Assembly: GCF_001513785.1 (NCBI RefSeq)
Contig: NZ_LNQS01000013.1
Span: forward strand, 1-64,000
DNA length: 64,000 nt
Direction of reading: 5' to 3'
Source: Rheinheimera sp. EpRS3
GTDB taxonomy: Bacteria; Pseudomonadota; Gammaproteobacteria; Enterobacterales; Alteromonadaceae
The notes below the pieces were generated by a model, which saw nothing but the letters and a program-made list of their open reading frames with translations, had not been told where the DNA came from and ran no database searches. The stretch's first letter is position 1, and each line of letters opens with the position of its first letter. Below, piece after piece: positions 21,701 through 31,262 of the stretch. The position numbers were made by a program, and so were the translations under genes.

Positions 21701-22617
21701 GCTTGCAGGGCGAAGTGCAACAAAGCTTAAGTCAGGTAGCCGAGCAGGGCATAGAGCAGGATCAGTTAACCCAGTGGAGCTTTGGCCAGCTGCCGCGCGA
21801 GTACGTAAAACTGCAGGCCGGCTATGAAATTAAAGCTTTCCCGGCTTTAGTGGACGAGCGTGATTCTGTGGCAATAAAGCTGCTGGATAACCCGCAACAA
21901 GCTCTGGAAACCACAAAGCAGGGGCTGCGGCGCTTATTGCTGTTGAATATTCCGTCACCGGTAAAATATCTGCAGGAATCGTTACCAAACAAAGCCAAGC
22001 TGGGTTTGTACTTTAACCCCTTTGGTCGGGTGTTGGAGCTGATAGATGATTGTATCGCTGCCGGCGTTGATGCTTTAATAGCGCAAAGCGAGCTGCCGAA
22101 GAATGAACAAGATTTTAATCGGCTCAGAGAGAAAGTGCGCGCGGAGCTGGGTGATAACGTAGTGGCGATAGCGCTTAAAGTGGAGCAAATATTAACCCTG
22201 TGTCACGACATCCAAAAGCGCTTAAAAGGCAAAGTTGATTTAGCCCATGTGCAATCACAAGGCGATATTAAGCAGCAGCTAAACGAGCTTATTTTTAAAG
22301 GCTTTGTCAGTAGCCATGGCGCTGCGCGGCTGGACGATATATTACGTTATTTACAAGCTATGCAAAAACGGCTGGAAAAACTGCCGGTCGATCCGCAGCG
22401 TGACCGTTTATTGATGCACGAGTATCAAAAAGCTTTTGATAGCTACAGTAACCTGCTGGGTAAATTTGCTGGCAGCAAGATATTACCTGAGCCGGTGCAG
22501 GCAATTTACTGGATGTTGCAAGAGCTGAAAGTGTCTTTACATGCACAGCAGTTGGGCACGCCGTACCCGGTGTCGGTGAAAAGAGTGCTGCATGCAGTGA
22601 ATGAAGCGAAGGTGTAA
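18730..22617 (+). CDS. hrpA: ATP-dependent RNA helicase HrpA
   Basis: A ~1295-residue DEAH-box helicase. Walker A GETGSGKTTQIP, DEAH in IIDEAHERSLNIDF, SAT in ITSATIDPQRF and motif VI QRKGRCGRVA are present. The HA2/OB-fold region and the long C-terminal DUF3418 region typical of HrpA follow. E. coli HrpA (1300 aa) rescues stalled ribosomes and processes mRNA. Start choice: an ATG at 18700 is in frame but lies before the terminator hairpin. The TTG at 18730 has GAGG eight bases upstream and gives an N-terminus of E. coli length, so I prefer it. The difference is ten residues. Confidence 0.95.
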   Translation: MSEAVISVPELISRIPACLLKDQFRLRRRLHNCKNLADDAKSTQLTRIATDIDRSEAQRAARLAALPKVSYPPQLPVSEKKDDIKAAIAANQVVIIAGETGSGKTTQIPKICLELGRGVAGMIGHTQPRRLAARSVCDRIAEELQCQVGNQVGYKIRFGDHTSDNTFVKLMTDGILLAEIQQDRFLNQYDTLIIDEAHERSLNIDFLLGYLKQLLPKRPDLKLIITSATIDPQRFSKHFFNAPVIEVSGRTFPVDTRYRSVSEQDDKDADQLQGIFDAVDELYREPPGDILIFLNGEREIRDTADALEKLKLPHTEVLPLYARLSAAEQNRIFQSHAGRRIVLATNVAETSLTVPGIRYVIDPGTARLSRYSYRSKVQQLPIEAISQASANQRKGRCGRVAAGICIRLYSEDDFNGRPEFTDPEILRTNLASVIMQMLALGLGDIEAFPFLQKPDSRFVNDGVKLLEELGAIPLNRNKQGLQLTELGKKLSRLPIDPRLARMVLFGADNGALAELLVLAAALSIQDPRERPLDKQQKADQCHARFADPDSDFAAWLKLWQYLQEQQEQLSNNQFRRLCRQEFLNYLRVREWQDLTGQLTQLMQEQGYQQNQQTAGYQAIHQAVLSGLLGQVGFKDSEADYLGPRQTRFYVFPGSHLFKRKPKWVAAAEWVETSKLYARTLAKIEPEWIEPLAEHLVTRSYSEPHWEKKRGAVIAYEQVSLYGLVIVPRRAVLYSKIDPAVCHTLFVREALVNQELGTNDSFLQHNQRLIDDVTALEEKSRRRDILVDEDTLAAFYLERVPQWANNRIDFAKWWKKKRSEDASFLNFDPDSLLNRDASDITADKFPETWRQGNLTLPLEYHFAPGEPDDGVSVIIPLALLNQLDDNGFDWLIPALRHELLVALIKSLPKQYRRNFVPAPNYADALMQTLNPDEGKLLEVITMRLKRMSGVTIPEDAWDLTSLPLHLKMNFKVVDDKGTTLRQGRSLGLLKQGLQGEVQQSLSQVAEQGIEQDQLTQWSFGQLPREYVKLQAGYEIKAFPALVDERDSVAIKLLDNPQQALETTKQGLRRLLLLNIPSPVKYLQESLPNKAKLGLYFNPFGRVLELIDDCIAAGVDALIAQSELPKNEQDFNRLREKVRAELGDNVVAIALKVEQILTLCHDIQKRLKGKVDLAHVQSQGDIKQQLNELIFKGFVSSHGAARLDDILRYLQAMQKRLEKLPVDPQRDRLLMHEYQKAFDSYSNLLGKFAGSKILPEPVQAIYWMLQELKVSLHAQQLGTPYPVSVKRVLHAVNEAKV

Positions 22618-22698
22618 TAACGACGATATGTTAACGCCTACTTTACACCAGCGATGGAAAGTTCTATAACTAACCCTGACGTAGTTAAGGGAGGTATT

Positions 22699-22998
22699 AT
22701 GCTGACAAAAGGCGACAACCGGCATTATTTCAGGATGATGGTCAATGCTGACGTAAAACTGATGATTAATGATCCTGAAACCGGGCGGGTGATAGATGGC
22801 ATTTGCCGTGATTTAAGTGCATCAGGTATGTCAATTGAAGTGGATGAACCGCTGGAAATGGGCACCTTGATCCGGGTGCGGCTTGATTCTGCCAATGCCA
22901 GCATACCGCCGCTGGATGCCAGCGCAAAAGTGATGCGCTGCAGCCAGGAAAGTGAAGATATTTATCAGTTGGGTTTAGCTTTTATGGAGCTAAATTAA
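22699..22998 (+). CDS. PilZ-domain c-di-GMP receptor
   Basis: A 99-residue single PilZ domain. The c-di-GMP-binding RxxxR (RHYFR, ~9-13) and D/NxSxxG (DLSASG, ~37-42) motifs are both intact, so it should bind c-di-GMP. The ATG at 22699 has a near-perfect AAGGGAGG ribosome site; an in-frame ATG 45 bases upstream has none. Effector partner unknown. A bidirectional terminator follows. Confidence 0.9.
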   Translation: MLTKGDNRHYFRMMVNADVKLMINDPETGRVIDGICRDLSASGMSIEVDEPLEMGTLIRVRLDSANASIPPLDASAKVMRCSQESEDIYQLGLAFMELN

Positions 22999-23006
22999 AC
23001 TTAGCC

Positions 23007-23037
23007 AATAAAAAAAGCAGCCAAAGCTGCTTTTTTG
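23007..23037. terminator. Bidirectional intrinsic terminator
   Basis: AAAAAAGCAGC-CAAA-GCTGCTTTTTT: a symmetric hairpin with an A-run before and a T-run after. It can end both the plus-strand PilZ gene and the minus-strand yceI-like gene that converge here. Confidence 0.85.
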
Positions 23038-23063
23038 CATTAGGGCTTAGCCAAACTAAGCTT

Positions 23064-23633
23064 TTACTGTTGGTTAAAGCGCACAGTAAAACTAACCGGT
23101 ACTAGGGCGTCAATACTCTTAAGTCCTGCCAGCTCCTGCAATTTTGCTACACCGTCAGTGAGTTTAAAGCTGCCGGTATTTAGCATCAGCGGAGCTTCTG
23201 TTACCGCTTGCAGTGTATTAGCACTGAGTTTGGTAATACGCAGTTTGGCATTTAGCGCCACCGTTTCTGTGGCGATGGTAACGTTCAGTGGTAGCTCCAG
23301 CAGCATGCTGTCGCGAACTGCCAGTTTTGCTACTGCATCTTGTTTAAGCTCTGCAGATACCGTAATGGCCGCAAATTGCTCCGCCTGCAGTACATACTGC
23401 CATATGCGTTCGTTACGAATAGGGATCAGTGTATCCAGGCTGCTCACAGGAATACTGATACTCACCTTGCTGCCATCCCAGTTGCCGCTTAACTGCTTAA
23501 ACTGATGCGTTTCAGCGACCACATCATTTTTGACTGAGACGAAATGCAAAGCTGACTGGCTATTATCCAACTGCCAATTCGCTGCAGAAACCAGGCTGCT
23601 ACTCAGTGCTAAGGCAAGTGCTAATACTTTCAT
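23064..23633 (-). CDS. YceI-family periplasmic lipid-binding protein
   Basis: A 189-residue exported lipocalin-like protein. The ATG at 23631-23633 begins a signal peptide (MKVLALALALSSSLVSA) and has GGAG upstream. The longer frame starts 12 codons earlier without a signal. The mature protein opens with NWQLDNSQSALHFVSVKND, the YceI hallmark of an eight-strand barrel thought to hold isoprenoid or other amphipathic ligands. It ends VPVSFTVRFNQQ. No cytochrome b561 gene accompanies it here. Confidence 0.85.
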   Translation of the reverse strand: MKVLALALALSSSLVSAANWQLDNSQSALHFVSVKNDVVAETHQFKQLSGNWDGSKVSISIPVSSLDTLIPIRNERIWQYVLQAEQFAAITVSAELKQDAVAKLAVRDSMLLELPLNVTIATETVALNAKLRITKLSANTLQAVTEAPLMLNTGSFKLTDGVAKLQELAGLKSIDALVPVSFTVRFNQQ

Positions 23634-23703
23634 GCTGTTTCTCCGGTAATAACAAACTGGTATCAGCATACCTTAAGGGCTGGCTGATACCAAGCTTATG
23701 GTT

Positions 23704-24918
23704 TTAATAGATTTTACACACTAAGCCTTTCAGGTAACTGCCTTCCGGGTAGAAACTGGCGATAGGGTGATCACAATCCTGGCTCAGTTTTTCAATAAAC
23801 AGGCAGTCACGCTTGGCATCCAGTGCGGCATCGGCAACAATTTTCTGAAACAGGCTGTCTTCCATCAGGCCAGAGCAGGAGAATGTCAGTAATAAACCGC
23901 CGGGTTTTACAATTTGCATCGCAACCATATTAATATCTTTATAACCGCGGCATGCTCCCATAAGCTGCGCTTTGCTTTCGGCAAATTTTGGCGGGTCCAG
24001 GATCACCATATCAAACTGCTTACCTTGCTCGCGGTACTGGCGCAACAGTTTAAATACGTCAAATTTAACATTATCAATTTTTGACAGATCAAGTTGATTA
24101 AGTTCAGCGTTTTTCAGGGCAGTGCTCAGCGCCAGATCAGACAAATCAGCATTGGTTACCGCCAGCGCACCGCCTTGCAGTGCGGCTACACCAAAAGTAC
24201 CGGTATAGCTAAAGCAATTCAGCACAGTTTTATCTTTGGCATAACGTTTGGCAGCGGCCCGGCTGGCACGCTGATCCAGATAAAAGCCGGTTTTATGGCC
24301 CTGCATTACATCAACCAGCAACGACATACCGTGTTCTTTAATCACGACTTCACCGTTATCACGCGGCAAATGCAGCCAGCCGGTAACCGGTTTTAAGCCT
24401 TCTTTTTTGCGCACATCAACATCAGAGCGCTCATAAATACTGTGCTTTGGAAACAACGCTATCAGAGCCTGCACTATGGCATCACGCCAGACATCGGCAC
24501 CGGCAGATAACAGCTGGCACACCAGTATGGTGTCGTATTTATCGATGGTAACACCGGGTAAACCGTCAGATTCTGCCGCTACCACCCTTAAACCCGTGGT
24601 GTGGCTAAGATCAAACAGCTCAGTGCGTAACTGCCAGGCGCGGGCAATACGGCGCTGGAAAAATGCCGCGTCGATTTGCTCTTGCGGGTTAAAGCTCCAG
24701 ATCCGCGCCCGTATTTGTGACTCGGCAGAGTAAGCGCCATAGCCCAGCCATTCACCTTTGCTGCTGACTACCTCAATCGTCTGGCCATTAGCAGGGTTGC
24801 CACTGACACTTTTCACTGCTTTGGAGAATATCCACGGATGCAGCCGTTTTAATGACTTCTCCCGGGTTTCCTGCAGAGTTACTCGGGGTAATACAGATGA
24901 GACTGATGGCTTATTCAT
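23704..24918 (-). CDS. rlmI: 23S rRNA (cytosine1962-C5)-methyltransferase RlmI
   Basis: A 404-residue SAM-dependent RNA methyltransferase. The N-terminal PUA domain (~8-95) includes [18 protein letters not shown]. It is followed by the catalytic domain with [20 protein letters not shown] for [17 protein letters not shown] (motif IV) and [10 protein letters not shown] holding the catalytic Cys. Length fits E. coli RlmI (396). It methylates C1962 of 23S rRNA. Divergent from the quinone oxidoreductase gene. Confidence 0.94.
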   Translation of the reverse strand: MNKPSVSSVLPRVTLQETREKSLKRLHPWIFSKAVKSVSGNPANGQTIEVVSSKGEWLGYGAYSAESQIRARIWSFNPQEQIDAAFFQRRIARAWQLRTELFDLSHTTGLRVVAAESDGLPGVTIDKYDTILVCQLLSAGADVWRDAIVQALIALFPKHSIYERSDVDVRKKEGLKPVTGWLHLPRDNGEVVIKEHGMSLLVDVMQGHKTGFYLDQRASRAAAKRYAKDKTVLNCFSYTGTFGVAALQGGALAVTNADLSDLALSTALKNAELNQLDLSKIDNVKFDVFKLLRQYREQGKQFDMVILDPPKFAESKAQLMGACRGYKDINMVAMQIVKPGGLLLTFSCSGLMEDSLFQKIVADAALDAKRDCLFIEKLSQDCDHPIASFYPEGSYLKGLVCKIY

Positions 24919-25024
24919 GGGCGTTTACACACTGTGCTAGACTAAAGGCCGCATTGTAGAGAAGCGCTGCCCAAAGCTAAAGCACAATTTAAGCTAAAGC
25001 AGCCAATTTGCTAAGGAGTTAGTT

Positions 25025-26020
25025 TTGGTTAACATCCCCGCCACTATGCAGGTTATTGCCGTAGAAAACGCAGGTAAAGACAGCACATTGCGTATCGAAC
25101 AGCGTGCAGTACCACAACCGTCAGCAGAACAACTGCTGGTTAAGGTAGCCGCAGCCGGTATTAACCGGGCAGATTTAATGCAGCGTCGTGGCTTGTACCC
25201 GCCACCAGAGGGTGAAAGCGACATTTTGGGGCTGGAAGTGGCTGGTGTGGTTGTCGCTGCCGGGCCACTGCATAAAAGCTGGTTAGGTAAAGCAGTGTTT
25301 GGTTTAGTGCCGGGTGGGGGTTATGCCGAATATGCGCTGCTACATGCCGGCCATGCCATGGCGGTGCCGGCAGGCTATAGCATGGCAGAAGCTGCAGCGA
25401 CGGCAGAAGTCTTCTTAACTGCTTACCAGTTGCTGTGCAGCATCGGTAACCTGCAGAGCAATCAGCGGGTGCTTATTCACGCCGGCGCCAGTGGAGTGGG
25501 CACGGCGGCCATACAACTGGCAAAAGCCATTGGTGCAAAAGTGGCTGTTACGGCCAGCAGCGCTGATAAGTTGGCGGTGTGTGCAGCACTGGGTGCCGAG
25601 CTGGCGATAAACTATAAAACAAACGCTTTTGAACAGGAACTAGCCAGCCACTGGCCACAAGGCGTGGATCTGGTGTTGGATCCGGTAGCTGGAGATTATA
25701 TCAGCCGCGAAATTCCGTTACTGGCAATGGATGGCAAAATTGTACTGTATGCCATGATGGGCGGGCACGACATACCACAACTTAATTTAGCACCTTTATT
25801 TAAACGCCGCGGCCAACTGATATGTTCGACCTTGCGTAACCGCAGTAACCGGTATAAAACTAATCTTACCAAGGCGTTTAGTCAGGCTTTTGCCAGCATG
25901 CTGGCGCAGCGCCAGATACAGCCGGTGCTGCAACAACAATTTGACTGGCGCCAGGCACAAATTGCACATCAGCTAATGGCCAGTAATGCCACCATTGGCA
26001 AGCTTGTGTTAACATTCTGA
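25025..26020 (+). CDS. NAD(P)H:quinone oxidoreductase, PIG3/Qor type
   Basis: A 331-residue zinc-free medium-chain dehydrogenase. The N-terminal GroES-like part has AAGINRADLMQRRGLYPPPEG, and the Rossmann part shows VLIHAGASGVGTAAIQLAKA. These match the PIG3-type quinone oxidoreductases that reduce quinones with NADPH. The TTG at 25025 has AAGGAG six bases before it and was taken as start; the ATG seven codons later has no such site. No gene follows within 80 bases on the same transcript with a clear functional link. Confidence 0.88.
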   Translation: MVNIPATMQVIAVENAGKDSTLRIEQRAVPQPSAEQLLVKVAAAGINRADLMQRRGLYPPPEGESDILGLEVAGVVVAAGPLHKSWLGKAVFGLVPGGGYAEYALLHAGHAMAVPAGYSMAEAAATAEVFLTAYQLLCSIGNLQSNQRVLIHAGASGVGTAAIQLAKAIGAKVAVTASSADKLAVCAALGAELAINYKTNAFEQELASHWPQGVDLVLDPVAGDYISREIPLLAMDGKIVLYAMMGGHDIPQLNLAPLFKRRGQLICSTLRNRSNRYKTNLTKAFSQAFASMLAQRQIQPVLQQQFDWRQAQIAHQLMASNATIGKLVLTF

Positions 26021-26103
26021 TTTGCCGAAAACCTTTACCTGCCCACACAACATTTTGTGCCAGCCGGGCAGCGAGCATATTGTAACAAGGACGCCTTACC
26101 AGA

Positions 26104-27573
26104 ATGACTTTAGGTAGCATCGGAAAATCAACGTACAGTAAGTTGGTGTCAACACTGATTAACCGTATTTGTGATACGACAGCAGTAGCCGACTCCATGT
26201 ACGAGCAGGCGGTGCAGTATTTTCAGCAGGCGGTAGCGCAACAGGCTGAAAAAACAGAGCTGGAGCAACAGGTATTTTTGTTTGAAAACCGGCAGAAGCA
26301 GGTAAACAAGCGCGATCTGGCGCTGGTTGAGCGTAATTTGCAGCAAGCGCAAAGTGAGAGGCAAACCTTTCAGCAGGCCCGAAGTGAAGAAGCCAATGCC
26401 CGCATGGCGGCACTGAAAAAGATTTGCCTGGATGTTCTGGAGTTATGTCAGGGCGAATCACAGGAAGATACCCACATGAACAGTGCCAAATTACTCGGTA
26501 CTATTCAGCTGTTGTCGCCCACCGAAGGCAAGCATATTGCCGCCAGTAATCAAAAAAGTAAGCATTTATATAAAGCCATTTTGTCACTGCGCTTGCTGGA
26601 CAAACTGCTAACCGATGGTGAGCTGAATAATGCTTATGTACAGCAGCGTTATCAGGCCAGCAAAGGTTTAAAAGCCGGCAAAGGTGAGTATGACCCGTTT
26701 CGCGATGATGTGCAGATCCCGCTGTTAATGGCAGCACTGCTGCAGGATATTGGTAACTGCCACCCTGAAGCACAACTGATATTAAAAGGTGCTGATGGTA
26801 AAGCCGACGAGTTTCGCGTGCTTGAGAATGACGAGCGGCTGGCGTTGCTGCAAATTAGTTATCGCGAAAGCCTGAAATATGTTACTCAGGGTCTTGGATT
26901 GGATAAATACAGCGGTAATTCCAGAGAAGAGCGTGACCAGTTTATTAAGCTCGAAGGCGAGCGGCAGAACTTTGTCCTCACCTTGCTGAAAAATGCTATT
27001 AAACCGGAACACGGTATTGGCAATGTGCTTAAAATTCCGCAAATTTATACCTCGGTTGTATTGTCGACCAAAAGCAGCTTTGCCTATGAGACCTTGCCTA
27101 AAGTTGCACTGGTGCTGGAAAAGGGGGTTGAGAAGGGCGTATATAGCAAGGTCGCGGTAGATGCCCTGCTCAGTATTACCGGTATTTTCCCGCAGGGGTT
27201 TGGCATAACCTATATTCCGAAAGATTCCGACCGGCAAGATCTGGATCGTTACGAATATGCCATTGTTACCGGGCTGTATCCGGCTGATATCCGCCAGCCT
27301 ATCTGCCGGATGGTTACCCGTAACCTTACTTATAACGTGTCTGCCCAGGGCTGTATTGTCAGTGTTGAAAACAACCTGTATTACCCGCAAGCGCGCAAAA
27401 AGCTGGAGCGGATCAGCGAAGAGCGCTTACTGGAAATTCTGAGCAAACTGGTATCAAACTTTGAAGAGCGCAAAAACATGCCGTTGCTGCCTAAATTCTG
27501 GCGCCCGGATGAATATTTCTCTTATGTTAAAAACCAGAACCTGTGGAACAAAGTGGTTATGCACAGTAACTAA
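26104..27573 (+). CDS. Uncharacterised protein with coiled coil and apparently degenerate HD domain
   Basis: I do not recognise the family with certainty. The 489 residues contain a long Gln/Glu-rich coiled coil at ~35-105 and then an all-helical region. Around residues 200-260 the sequence IPLLMAALLQDIGNCHPEAQ resembles the core of HD-GYP phosphodiesterases (AALLHDIGK..H), but the metal-binding His of the HD pair is Gln. No GYP motif is visible. The C-terminal ~120 residues (from FPQGFGITYIP) resemble the β-rich tail seen after some HD-GYP domains. If so, it is a non-catalytic relative that may sense rather than cut c-di-GMP. No signal peptide or membrane segment. Confidence 0.7.
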   Translation: MTLGSIGKSTYSKLVSTLINRICDTTAVADSMYEQAVQYFQQAVAQQAEKTELEQQVFLFENRQKQVNKRDLALVERNLQQAQSERQTFQQARSEEANARMAALKKICLDVLELCQGESQEDTHMNSAKLLGTIQLLSPTEGKHIAASNQKSKHLYKAILSLRLLDKLLTDGELNNAYVQQRYQASKGLKAGKGEYDPFRDDVQIPLLMAALLQDIGNCHPEAQLILKGADGKADEFRVLENDERLALLQISYRESLKYVTQGLGLDKYSGNSREERDQFIKLEGERQNFVLTLLKNAIKPEHGIGNVLKIPQIYTSVVLSTKSSFAYETLPKVALVLEKGVEKGVYSKVAVDALLSITGIFPQGFGITYIPKDSDRQDLDRYEYAIVTGLYPADIRQPICRMVTRNLTYNVSAQGCIVSVENNLYYPQARKKLERISEERLLEILSKLVSNFEERKNMPLLPKFWRPDEYFSYVKNQNLWNKVVMHSN

Positions 27574-27605
27574 CACAGTTACTAGCAAATAAGCAGCACA
27601 GCAAC

Positions 27606-27633
27606 AAAACCGTCATCAGACGGTTTTGTTTTG
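27606..27633. terminator. Terminator shared by convergent genes
   Basis: AAAACCGTC (27606-27614) pairs with GACGGTTTT (27619-27627), followed by GTTTTG. It ends the plus-strand HD-like gene. Its far side overlaps the stop codon of the converging MFS gene. Confidence 0.75.
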
Positions 27634-29034
27634 CTCAGTATTGCGGGGATAGTTGTCAGCGGGCTCGCCGGGATCAAAATGATCTTCCGTCTGTTGCTCT
27701 TGTTCAATATCCTCATCATAGCCGGCAGGTACCTGCTGATAAGCGGCAATAAAGTCTTCGTCGCGCATTTGTGCCACAACTACTTCTTCGTCAACACGCG
27801 GATCAAGCGCTGCTGCCAGTGGTGATGATACCAAATCACCCGAGCCCATTTTAAACTGGGCATTTTGCTGTTCGTCCATCATCCGCTTAACCATTTTTTG
27901 TGTGTAATTTACCCGGATCAGCCGCAAAAACAGTGTTAGAGCACAGCAACTGATAAAGGCATACAGCATAGCCGGGCCAATTAACTGCATCAGTGCCGAT
28001 GCCAGCAGCGGGCCAAAACAGGCGCCCAGGCCAAAAGTCAGTAATACCGTGGCAGATAAGGCTACCCGATCGTTTTGCTCCACGTTTTGGTTGGCAAAAG
28101 CAGAAGCAATAGGATAAAGCGTAAACGCTAGCACGCCGTAGCAAAAGGTGGCAATCAGTAAAGCAAAACCAGATAACGGCAGCAGAGCCATTAACAGTGT
28201 TAGAACCGTCAGTATTGCTGCATTAAAACGCAAAATACGGCTGCGCGGAATACGGTCTGAAATTTTGCCCATTGGCCATTGGGCTAGCAGGCCGGCCAGT
28301 ATGGTTACCGACATAAACAGCGTTACCTGGCCTGTATCCATGCCCTTGCTGGCAGCATATGCTGGCGCCAGGCCATAAAAGGCACCTGCCATCATGCCTG
28401 CTACCGTCACCGCAGTTAGCGACTGTGGCACCAGTTTCCAGAACGCCAGAATTTTTAGCGGCGCCGGTTGCAGTGGTGCCGGGTGAATACGTGTTGTTAG
28501 CGCAATTGGCACTATACACAGCGAGTAACACATACTGATAATCAGCAGTGGCGCTATGCCAAGCTCAGGAAACTGGCTTAGCATTACCTGGCCGCCAATC
28601 ATGCCAAGATAAGAGGTGATCATATAAAAGGCGAATACGGTGCCACGCTGCGAACTTTCGGTTTGCTCGTTCAGCCAGCTTTCCAGCACCATATACTGGC
28701 ACATCATGCCCATGCCCACGATAACGCGCATAACCAGCCAAACCTCAAGCTGGTTGATCAGCACATGGCTCATGGCGCAGGCACTGACAATAGCTGCGCT
28801 GGCAACAAAAGCACGAATATGGCCAACCTGAGCAATAACTTTATGACCAAGCTTAGAGCCCAGCACCAGGCCAAGGTAATAGCAGGACATTAAGGCGCCA
28901 ATCCAGATAGAATCGACATTTTGCTGTGCCAGCGATAAACCCAGGTAAGTTGACAACGAACCCTGAGCCACCAACATTAGCAAAGTGGTAAGAAATAATG
29001 CACTAAAGCTGCGATAAGGGTGTTTACTGGACAT
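27616..29034 (-). CDS. MFS transporter, YcaD-like
   Basis: A 472-residue major-facilitator transporter. About 12 membrane segments occupy residues ~10-385, with an MFS loop 2-3 signature (YYLGLVLGSKLGHKVIAQVGHIRAF) and QWPMGKISDRIPRS between segments 8 and 9. It resembles the YcaD/UMF group. The last ~85 residues form a hydrophilic, strongly acidic cytoplasmic tail (DEEVVVAQMRDEDFIAAYQQ, EDIEQEQQTEDHF), unusual for the family. The substrate cannot be predicted. Confidence 0.85.
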   Translation of the reverse strand: MSSKHPYRSFSALFLTTLLMLVAQGSLSTYLGLSLAQQNVDSIWIGALMSCYYLGLVLGSKLGHKVIAQVGHIRAFVASAAIVSACAMSHVLINQLEVWLVMRVIVGMGMMCQYMVLESWLNEQTESSQRGTVFAFYMITSYLGMIGGQVMLSQFPELGIAPLLIISMCYSLCIVPIALTTRIHPAPLQPAPLKILAFWKLVPQSLTAVTVAGMMAGAFYGLAPAYAASKGMDTGQVTLFMSVTILAGLLAQWPMGKISDRIPRSRILRFNAAILTVLTLLMALLPLSGFALLIATFCYGVLAFTLYPIASAFANQNVEQNDRVALSATVLLTFGLGACFGPLLASALMQLIGPAMLYAFISCCALTLFLRLIRVNYTQKMVKRMMDEQQNAQFKMGSGDLVSSPLAAALDPRVDEEVVVAQMRDEDFIAAYQQVPAGYDEDIEQEQQTEDHFDPGEPADNYPRNTEQNKTV

Positions 29035-29043
29035 CCGTTGCCT

Positions 29044-29077
29044 TTTTAAAAAATACAGGCAGCCAAAAGCTGCCTGA
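29044..29077 (-). terminator. metG intrinsic terminator
   Basis: On the minus strand CAGGCAGC-TTTT-GGCTGCCTG is followed by TATTTTTT, directly after the metG stop codon at 29083 and before the MFS gene start. Confidence 0.85.
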
Positions 29078-29082
29078 AACCG

Positions 29083-31131
29083 TTACTTCACGCGCATACC
29101 GGGCTGGGCACCGTCATCCGGTGACAGAATAAACAAGTCGCTGCCGCCAGGGCCTGCGGCTAACACCATGCCCTCGGATAAACCAAAGCGCATTTTGCGT
29201 GGCGCCAGGTTTGCCACCATCACGGTTAAGCGGCCTTCCAGTTGCTCAGGGCTGTAAGCCGATTTAATGCCGGCAAACACCTGGCGTACTTCGCCGCCGC
29301 CAATATCCAGTTGCAGTTGCACCAGTTTGTCGGCGCCTTCTACCGCGCTGGCTTTAATAATTTTGGCTACGCGCAAATCAATTTTGGCAAAATCATCAAT
29401 ACTGATGGTATCGCTAATTGGCTCGCGCTCTGTGCTTACGGCTTTTTCTGCTTTAGCGGCAGCTTTAACCGGTGCTGCCGTTTGCACTTGCAGATTCTCT
29501 TGCGATGCATCCAGCATGGCGGTTACTTTTACCGGGTCAACCCGCTGCATCAGCGCTTTAAACGGGTTGATTGCATGGTTGGTTAACGGCTGCTGATAGT
29601 TGTTCCAGTTCAGTTCACTGTTTAAGAAGGCTTCCGTTTCTGCTGCCATCAACGGCAACACCGGTTTTAAATAATGCATTAATACCCGAAACAGGTTAAT
29701 GCCCATTGAGCAGACGTCATGCGCTTCCTGCTGTTTGCTGTCATCTTTTACCAGCACCCAGGGCGCCTTGGCGTCAATGTATTGATTAGCTTTATCGGCC
29801 AGCGCCATAATGTCGCGTATAGCACGGGCAAACTCACGTTTTTCAAAGCTGTCGGCAATGCTTTCCCCTGCGGCAGTAAATTCTGCCAGCAGGGCAGGCT
29901 CTGCCACGGTAGCCGATAACTTGCCATCATAGCGCTTAGTAATAAAGCTGGCACAGCGGCTGGCAATATTCACCACTTTACCGACTAAATCGGCATTGAC
30001 CTTCTGGCTGAAATCATCCAAGTTTAAATCCAGATCAATAATGCTGCTGCTTAGCTTAGAAGCAAAGTAATAGCGCAGGTATTCCGGGTTTAAATGATCA
30101 AGATAAGTGCGTGCTTTAATAAAAGTACCGCGCGACTTGGACATTTTCGCGCCGTTTACGGTAACAAAGCCGTGGGCGAAAATGGCGTTGGGTTTGCGCA
30201 TACCGGCGCCGTGCAGCATGGCCGGCCAAAACAGGCTGTGGAAATAAATAATATCTTTGCCGATAAAGTGGTATATCTCGGCGTCAGAATCCAAGCGCCA
30301 GAAGCTGTCAAAATCGATACCGGTTTTATCGCACAGATTTTTAAAGCTGGCCAGATAACCGATAGGCGCATCTAACCAGACATAAAAGAATTTGCCTGGT
30401 GCATTGGGTATTTCAAAGCCAAAGTAGGGCGCATCACGGCTGATATCCCACATTTGCAGGCCATCTTTAAACCATTCCTGCAGTTTATTGGCCATTTCAT
30501 CCTGTAAGCTGCCGCTGCGTGTCCAGTCTTGCAACATCTGGCTAAAGGCCGGTAAATCAAAGAAATAATGCTCAGAGTCTTTTAATACCGGCGTGGCGCC
30601 GGACACTACAGAGCGGGCATTTTTAACTTCAGTCGGGCTGTAAGTCGCACCACAGACATCGCAGCTGTCGCCGTTTTGGTCCAGGGCGCCGCATTTGGGG
30701 CAATCGCCTTTAACAAAACGGTCGGGCAAGAACATTTGCTTTTCCGGGTCAAATAACTGGCTGATGGTTTTGCGCTTAATGTAGCCGCCATCATTGAGTT
30801 TATTGTAAATCTGGCTGGCAAATTCGCGGTTTTCTTCGCTGTGGGTCGAGTGATAATTGTCAAAGCCAATGCCGAAACCGGCAAAGTCGGCCTGGTGTTC
30901 AATATTGGTTTTGGCAATCATTTGCTCAGGCGTAATGCCCTGTTCCTGCGCTTTGAGCATAATAGGCGTGCCGTGCGCGTCATCGGCACAGACGTAATAG
31001 CATTCATGGCCGCGGGCTTTTTGAAATCGGGCCCAGATATCGGTTTGAATGTATTCCAGTAAGTGGCCTAAATGGATAGGGCCGTTGGCATAGGGTAAAG
31101 CGCTGGTAACGAGTATTTTGCGTGTCGACAT
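29083..31131 (-). CDS. metG: Methionyl-tRNA synthetase
   Basis: A 682-residue class I aminoacyl-tRNA synthetase. The HIGH-type motif ([14 protein letters not shown]), KMSKS ([11 protein letters not shown]) and a zinc knuckle ([18 protein letters not shown]) are present. The C-terminal ~110 residues form the EMAP/tRNA-binding domain ([13 protein letters not shown]...FAGIKSAY) that dimerises the enzyme. The ATG at 31129-31131 starts the family N-terminus ([17 protein letters not shown]); the frame is open 21 codons further without homology. Divergent from apbC, the same neighbour as in E. coli. Confidence 0.98.
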   Translation of the reverse strand: MSTRKILVTSALPYANGPIHLGHLLEYIQTDIWARFQKARGHECYYVCADDAHGTPIMLKAQEQGITPEQMIAKTNIEHQADFAGFGIGFDNYHSTHSEENREFASQIYNKLNDGGYIKRKTISQLFDPEKQMFLPDRFVKGDCPKCGALDQNGDSCDVCGATYSPTEVKNARSVVSGATPVLKDSEHYFFDLPAFSQMLQDWTRSGSLQDEMANKLQEWFKDGLQMWDISRDAPYFGFEIPNAPGKFFYVWLDAPIGYLASFKNLCDKTGIDFDSFWRLDSDAEIYHFIGKDIIYFHSLFWPAMLHGAGMRKPNAIFAHGFVTVNGAKMSKSRGTFIKARTYLDHLNPEYLRYYFASKLSSSIIDLDLNLDDFSQKVNADLVGKVVNIASRCASFITKRYDGKLSATVAEPALLAEFTAAGESIADSFEKREFARAIRDIMALADKANQYIDAKAPWVLVKDDSKQQEAHDVCSMGINLFRVLMHYLKPVLPLMAAETEAFLNSELNWNNYQQPLTNHAINPFKALMQRVDPVKVTAMLDASQENLQVQTAAPVKAAAKAEKAVSTEREPISDTISIDDFAKIDLRVAKIIKASAVEGADKLVQLQLDIGGGEVRQVFAGIKSAYSPEQLEGRLTVMVANLAPRKMRFGLSEGMVLAAGPGGSDLFILSPDDGAQPGMRVK

Positions 31132-31262
31132 TAAGCGGTGCTCTTTTGCATAAATAACTGAAAAAATTTCACTAAATGATACACTAGCCGCCATCGATCC
31201 GCACCCGCCAAGGTACGGATCTGCTAAAAAAACGTGTTAACGCCTGAATTTGGAATTTGCTG

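Noticed and set aside
26782-27390. 202-codon antisense frame inside the HD-like gene
   Set aside because: No ribosome site or family; the plus-strand gene is longer, uninterrupted and has a coherent coiled coil and domain structure.
31196-31221. GATCCG...CGGATC inverted repeat between metG and apbC
   Set aside because: Six-base arms around a 14-base loop in a promoter region; could be chance, and no regulator is suggested.
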